Origin: Enoplolaimus lenunculus
Taxonomy: Eukaryota; Nematoda; Enoplea; Enoplida; Thoracostomopsidae
Reading direction: 5' to 3'
NCBI GenBank assembly: GCA_030248215.1
Contig: JASANG010000065.1
Coordinates: forward strand, 209,684 to 273,683
DNA length: 64,000 nucleotides
Part shown: in pieces, positions 58,823-64,000 of the stretch
Numbering within the stretch: the stretch's first letter is position 1
Layout of the letters: each line of letters begins with the position of its first letter
Notes under the pieces: generated by a model
What the model was told of the DNA's origin: nothing
The model's input: the letters and a program-made list of their open reading frames with translations, nothing else
Database searches by the model: none
Position numbers and translations under genes: made by a program

Positions 58823-61800
58823 CTACAAGCACGCACAGCCAGTAACGACAAAATTTTTCAACCGCGTTCGAACCACATTCGCGTCATCATCGAGATAGAC
58901 TATTTGAACGGCAGTAAATGTTGTCTCGACACAGTTTCGGTCCTAAAACACAGAACCTTTGTGGATTAATTGATTGGGTGTGGATGAATTGACTGGGTGT
59001 GTGGATTAATTGACTGGATGTGGATTAATTGACTGGGTGTGGATGAATTGACTGGGTGTGTGGATTAATTGACTGGATGTGGATTAATTGACTGGGTGTG
59101 GATGAATTGACTGGGTGTGGATAAATTGACTGGGTGTGGATGAATTGACTGGGTGTGTGGATTAATTGACTGGATGTGGATTAATTGACTGGGTGTGGAT
59201 GAATTGACTGGGTGTGTGGATTAATTGACTGGATGTGGATTAATTGACTGGGTGTGGATGAATTGACTGGGTGTGTGGATTAATTGACTGGATGTGGATT
59301 AATTGACTGGGTGTGGATGAATTGACTGGGTGTGTGGATTAATTGACTGGGTGTGTGGATTAATTGACTGGGTGTGGATGAATTGACTGGGTGTGTGGAT
59401 TAATTGACTGGGTGTGGATTAATTGACTGGGTGTGGATTAATTGACTGGGTGTGGATTAATTGACTGCAAGGCTCCAGACTTGGCCCATGTTACTTTTAG
59501 GGCCGTCCCGGTTCCTTTTGGGTCTCTAAAAGAGTAGGCATACATTCTAGAGTACATTTTTTTTGCTTAGGCTTAGGCTTAATGCTAAGGCTTAGGTTTA
59601 GGAATACGCTTTTGCAACGGTTGGGCTTAGGCTTAGGCTTAGGAATTTAATCTACTGTTACTACCCTAAAAGTAACATTGGCCCATGCTTTTAACAAATT
59701 TATTTGTGTTAATAACTAAATGTCGTGACCAATGGAGACTTAAAACAAAAGCATATATAATTGAGTATATAATAACTACGTCAACCTCCCAGACTAGAAT
59801 TCTGGTTAAGCTCATGAACCAGAACCCTGGTGAAGCTCATGAACCAGAACCCTGGTAAAGCTCATGAACCAGAACCCTGGTTAAGGTCACGAACCAGAGT
59901 TCTGGTTAAACTCGTGAACCAGAACTCTGGTTAACCTCATGAACCAGAACCTTGGTTAAACTCATTAACCAGAACTTTGATTAAGCTCAAGAACCAGAAC
60001 CCTGGTTAAGCTCATGAGCCACAACCCTTCATCAACCAAAACTCTGGATAAATTCATGAACCAGAACCCTAGTTAAGCTCATGAACCAAAACTCTTGTTA
60101 AGCTCATGAACCAGAACCCTGATTAAGCTCATAAACCGGAACCCTGATTAAGTTCATGAACCAGAACCCTGTTTAAACTCATGAACCAGAACCTTGGTTA
60201 AGCTCATGAACCAGAACCCTGATTAAGCTCATGAACCAGAACCCTGAATAAGCTAATGAACGAGAACCCTGATTCAGCTCATGAACCAGTACCCTGTTTA
60301 AACTCATGAACCAGAACCTTGGTTAAGCTCATGAACCACCCATAAATCTTTGACATCAAAAATCGTTGTATACACGCTAGTACAATTGTGCGTTACGGTG
60401 TACCCTTATAATCAAACAATACTAACACCATCAGTAGCAGATCCATGATTCTAAGATGGGTGAAGATACGTTTTTTGTGCGCTACAAAATTTCACAGTTT
60501 TAAAGCATATTTTTAGCAAATTTTTGAGTATTTGAAAATTGAAAAACTGTTCTGAACGCCAGACGCAAAACTGTTTCTTAATTTGTGTAAACCTTGAAAA
60601 TTTTTTCACTAATTTGGCTAAAACACACACGCATTATGAGCTTGAATGATACGTCACTCAATCACCCTGGATCTGCCACTGCCTAACCACACTGATATTT
60701 CCGACTGTATGTTCGTGGCTTTTTGGAGGGCAACTTCCGGCACATACTCCGCTTTCAACAGCAATCGGTTGTATAATCCAGTTCCATCCCCAACTCTAAA
60801 AAAGTACAGTTAGGTTACAAAATGAAATTTTATTATAAGTAAACCTTAATGCTTAGGGGTGCATAGATACAACGTATTAATAAGATGGCCTAATCAGGAT
60901 CGGTCCATGTATAGAACAGGGCGCATCGCTTTGCGGAGGGGTTGTAGTAGAGTCAGTTTAAGCTTCACGTAGTAAAAGCTGAATGTACACTGTAAATTCT
61001 AATGAGTTGATTAATCAACTCAGCTATCGAGTTGGTTATTTCTGAATGAATATCAGTAAACATCAGTTCTCTATGAGTTGAGTTGATTTTCACTCTGAGT
61101 AAAGTTGACTCTGGGTGAGTTGATTAATAAACTCAGAACGGATTAGCATCAACTAAAAATTCTGAGTTCTAATAGTCCTAACTCAGATTGAACGATTCAA
61201 CTCGTTCTGAATTACAATCAACTCACTAAAATTTACAGGGTATATGAAGATTGAACAATTTCTCACTTAAATATATTCCATTTCATCTTGAGATTTAATC
61301 AAATATGCTCAAATACCCTACTCGGCAAACTCGCAGTCTATTGGTTACTTTTGAAATCGACTATAACTTTAGTTAGTTCGCACGATCCTGGATTAGTTGC
61401 CGCATTTGTATCCCTCATCGACAACACATTTGAATGCAACGCTTTCCAAGCTTCAATATCAAACGCAGGTTGATCTTCGCTAAGTCTTTCAGATCTGGCG
61501 TCAGGATGCTCCGATCCTGTGTTTCTTGAACGTTTTGCACGTATTGATGTATGCACTTCAACTGTCATCATTAATGATGGAACTTTGACTCGACGAATTT
61601 CGTTGCGTGTTCGATCTAAAAATGTAAGCACAACCATTATAAAATGTGTGCAGCCGCTATTACCAGTTCGTGATCGACATTCTAACTTTTGAGTCATTGA
61701 ATAATGCGCTATGCTACAAGAATCTGGCCAATGTAAAGAACAGGGGCGGAACAGTAAGCATATTCCTAAGGCTAAGCGTAAGCCTAAGCCTAAGCCTAAG

Positions 61801-63140
61801 CGTAAGAATGAGCATATTCCTAAGCCTAAGCCCAAGCCAAGCAAAAAAATTTAAGGTTTCTCTATTGCAATCCCACAGAAAAACGTTAGTGGGCGCCTAT
61901 AGCACTCAAAACAGGTTACGTACCGTCATGAGTGATGTCACAATTTGGCAGATGTATGACGTCAGCAGTTTTGATCGGGTTCCCGAACGTATCTGATGTT
62001 TCAACAAGTAACATCACCCCATCGTCAATTGAAATGAATTCAGCCGGATCGATTTCGATCAATGCAGTTGGAATACGTGACAAATACGCTTGCACAAGTA
62101 CAGTATCTTTTTGACTTAATTTTGCTAAAAATTTTTAAATTTTTTGAAACTGAAAAGCATAACATTTTCGTGCGAACATTGAGGGCTGGGATCGACTGGA
62201 TATCCAATTCTGGTTAAATATCCGGCAAAAACTAACATCCGTACGGATACCGGATATTTGCGGTTGTGGTTCCAAACATCATAAAATTGTTTTTATACGT
62301 CGAAATACTAGTTGTTTTGTAGCGACTGCAATTCCGGGCAAGTCAAGAGCGGACGCTTACATGGAATCAATTAATCCTAAATCCATAAGTCCGGTTAATA
62401 TCCGGCTCCGGTTCTGGTACAAAATTTACTTTCCGACTCCGGTTCGGTAATCGGAAAAATTACTATCCGGTCGATCCTTGATTGGAGGACACTTGTAAGC
62501 ATGAGCTTTGGACAGAGTTTTTTGCTTAGGTTCAGGCTATGACATAAATCTAGGTTTAGTATAACCTTATCATTACGGTCAGGCTAAGGCTTAGCCTTAG
62601 ACTTATAGAATATGCTTTAAAATGTGCGGATTTGGGCCCATGCCTATTTCAGTTTAAGCGTAAAGGTTAAGCTTACGCTTGGATTTGCAACGTTTAAAGA
62701 AGCTTTCACTGGCGACAATCATAGGCATTTTACAGGCTTTAAAATATACTGCCGCTGTGCCCTAAACGACAAGAACAGTTCTTCGCTGTCAACTCCAGCT
62801 GGGCACATACATCGATATGAGGTTATACTGGCTTGAAACGGGCCCATAGCTATCGGGCGCCACGAGGTGAGCTTAACCCCTCCTAGAAAAACTTTGGGCA
62901 ACTAAAAATTTTAAACTTTGCTTGTAAGTCGTAAACAACCCTTCTATGCCCCTCCTGAAAAATATTTAGCCTTCGCTAGCAAGGCGTAACTTTGGCGACG
63001 TGCCTGGCTCAAAATGAAATTCATACCCAGCTGGTGCTAACCAATCGTTAAAATTTAAAATCATCTTTACGTTGCACGTGGAACATGCTTCTAACGAAAT
63101 GATAAATGCGAATGATTGCCGTATTCCGATTGAGTTGATG
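58823..63140 (-). CDS. Inverted copy of the last five exons of the TGF-beta-type ligand
   Basis: Minus-strand exons 63140-63071, 62124-61924, 61615-61349, 60795-60689 and 58942-58823 mirror ligand exons 6-10 with the same splice sites and open frames. Exons 7-10 look nearly identical to the left copy. Exon 6 differs at four bases, changing FVGTMFDVQ to FVRSMFHVQ. Upstream exons, if present, lie beyond 64000. The copy may be a second gene converging on the first, a partial duplicate, or an assembly echo. Confidence 0.75.
58961..59467. repeat. Mirrored 20-base minisatellite
   Basis: Complement of the array at 47180-47688 (TGGATTAATTGACTGGGTGT units) with the same alternation of variants. Confidence 0.95.
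59796..60341. repeat. Mirrored 25-base minisatellite
   Basis: Complement of 46306-46855 (CTGGTTAAGCTCATGAACCA units), copy by copy. Confidence 0.95.
60433..60682. mobile_element. Mirrored hAT-like MITE
   Basis: Counterpart of 45965-46214 (CAGTAGCAGATCCATG to CCTGGATCTGCCACTG). Confidence 0.65.
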
Positions 63141-63204
63141 CTGTTGTGTTGTTATTGTATAATTTCGGTCGGAATCTGGACAAATCGTTAACGACGACTT
63201 TAAC

Positions 63205-64000
63205 TTGAAATTTTGCGGAAATAACTAGAAAACATTTGAAATTTTGTGGAACTAACTAGAAAACATTTGAAATTTTGTGGAAATAACTCGAAAACATTTG
63301 AAATTTTGTGGAAATAACTAGAAAAGATTTGAAATTTTGTGGAAATAACAAAAAAACATTTGAAATTTTGTGGAAATTAAAAGAAAACATTTGAAATTTT
63401 GTGGAAATAGCTAGAAAACATTTGAAATTTTGTGGAAATAACTGAAAAACAGTTTTGAAATTTTCTGGACATAACAAAAAAACATTTTGGAAATTTTGTG
63501 GAAATAACAAGAGAACATTTGAAATTTTGTGGAAATAACTAGAAAACATTTGAAATTTTGTGGAAATAACAAGAAAACATTTGAAATTTTGTGGAAATAA
63601 CTAGAAAACATTTGAAATTTTGTGGAAATAACAAGAAAACATTTGAAATTTTGTGGAAATAACAAGAAAACATTTGAAATTTTGTGGAAATAACTAGAAA
63701 ACATTGAAATTTTGTGGAAAATTAACAAGAAAACATTTGAAATTTTGTGGAAAAAACAAAAAAAACATTGAAAGATTTTTTTCTGGAAATAACTAGAAAA
63801 CATTTCAAATTTTGTGGAAATAACTAGAAAACATTTGAAATTTTGTGGAAATAACTAGAAAACATTTGAAATTTTGTGGAAATAACAAGAAAACATTTGA
63901 AATTTTGTGGAAATAACTAGAAAACATTTGAAATTTTGTGGAAATAACTAGAAAACATTTGAAATTTTGTGGAAATAACTAGAAAGCATTTGAAATTTTG
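63205..64000. repeat. Mirrored 31-base minisatellite, continuing past the window
   Basis: AACTAGAAAACATTTGAAAT-type units. Several units between about 63340 and 63790 have A-run length changes and lost bases not seen in the left array. Confidence 0.95.

Larger units (their letters stand above)
54172..64000 (-). repeat. Right arm of the giant inverted repeat (runs off the window)
   Basis: Reverse complement of the left arm, about 365 bases shorter between the partners of 47.9 and 50.9 kb. Long stretches match almost base for base (for example the parts facing exons 8-10). Others, such as 57600-57960 and 54200-54285, are garbled, pyrimidine-rich and shortened. It carries mirrored copies of every MITE listed for 43-52 kb. 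Confidence 0.95.

Overview
The window is animal nuclear DNA: AT-rich, GT-AG introns of about 0.3-4 kb, small exons, no operons and very dense short non-autonomous DNA transposons (MITEs). I cannot assign a phylum. Many MITEs carry short runs of TTAGGC, the nematode telomere unit, but these are internal to transposons and are weak evidence for taxonomy. I saw no rRNA, CRISPR array, reverse transcriptase, integrase or capsid gene.

Four host genes were assembled by hand from exons whose reading phases agree. (1) 212-6588, minus: a CNBP-like zinc-knuckle protein, six coding exons, 303 residues, eight CCHC knuckles. (2) 17222-20345, plus: a class A G-protein-coupled receptor, two exons, 320 residues, with a possible alternative last exon at 24446-24614. 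(3) 24687-about 32889, minus: a multi-pass membrane protein with a PPEY motif and a long Ser/Pro/Asn-rich tail, five exons seen and the N-terminus not found. It converges on the receptor gene. (4) 39828-47824, plus: a secreted TGF-beta superfamily ligand, ten exons, 471 residues, with a signal peptide, an RAKR cleavage site and a mature domain holding six of the usual seven cysteines.

The last third is one giant inverted repeat. The left arm (at least 42651-52886) and the right arm (54172 to the window end at 64000) are reverse complements around a 1285-base spacer. The left arm holds the 3' half of the ligand gene. The right arm holds an inverted copy of its last five exons and three minisatellites. 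Arm identity is very high in most unique sequence but breaks down in parts of the right arm, so a fold-back assembly artefact is a serious alternative to a real palindrome.

Between the genes (about 6.6-17.2, 20.3-24.4 and 32.9-39.8 kb) I see mostly MITEs and tandem repeats. The main families are: two TTAGGC-bearing families ending in GGCC (T1, T2); a TTAA-flanked piggyBac-like MITE carrying a tRNA-like Pol III promoter; CACTG-ended hairpin elements; GACCCGAAT-ended pogo-like elements; and several hAT-like MITEs, three with 8-base target duplications that can be read directly. Ends of the piggyBac-like MITE lie 8-23 bases upstream of 3' splice sites in three genes and supply the stop codon of a fourth.
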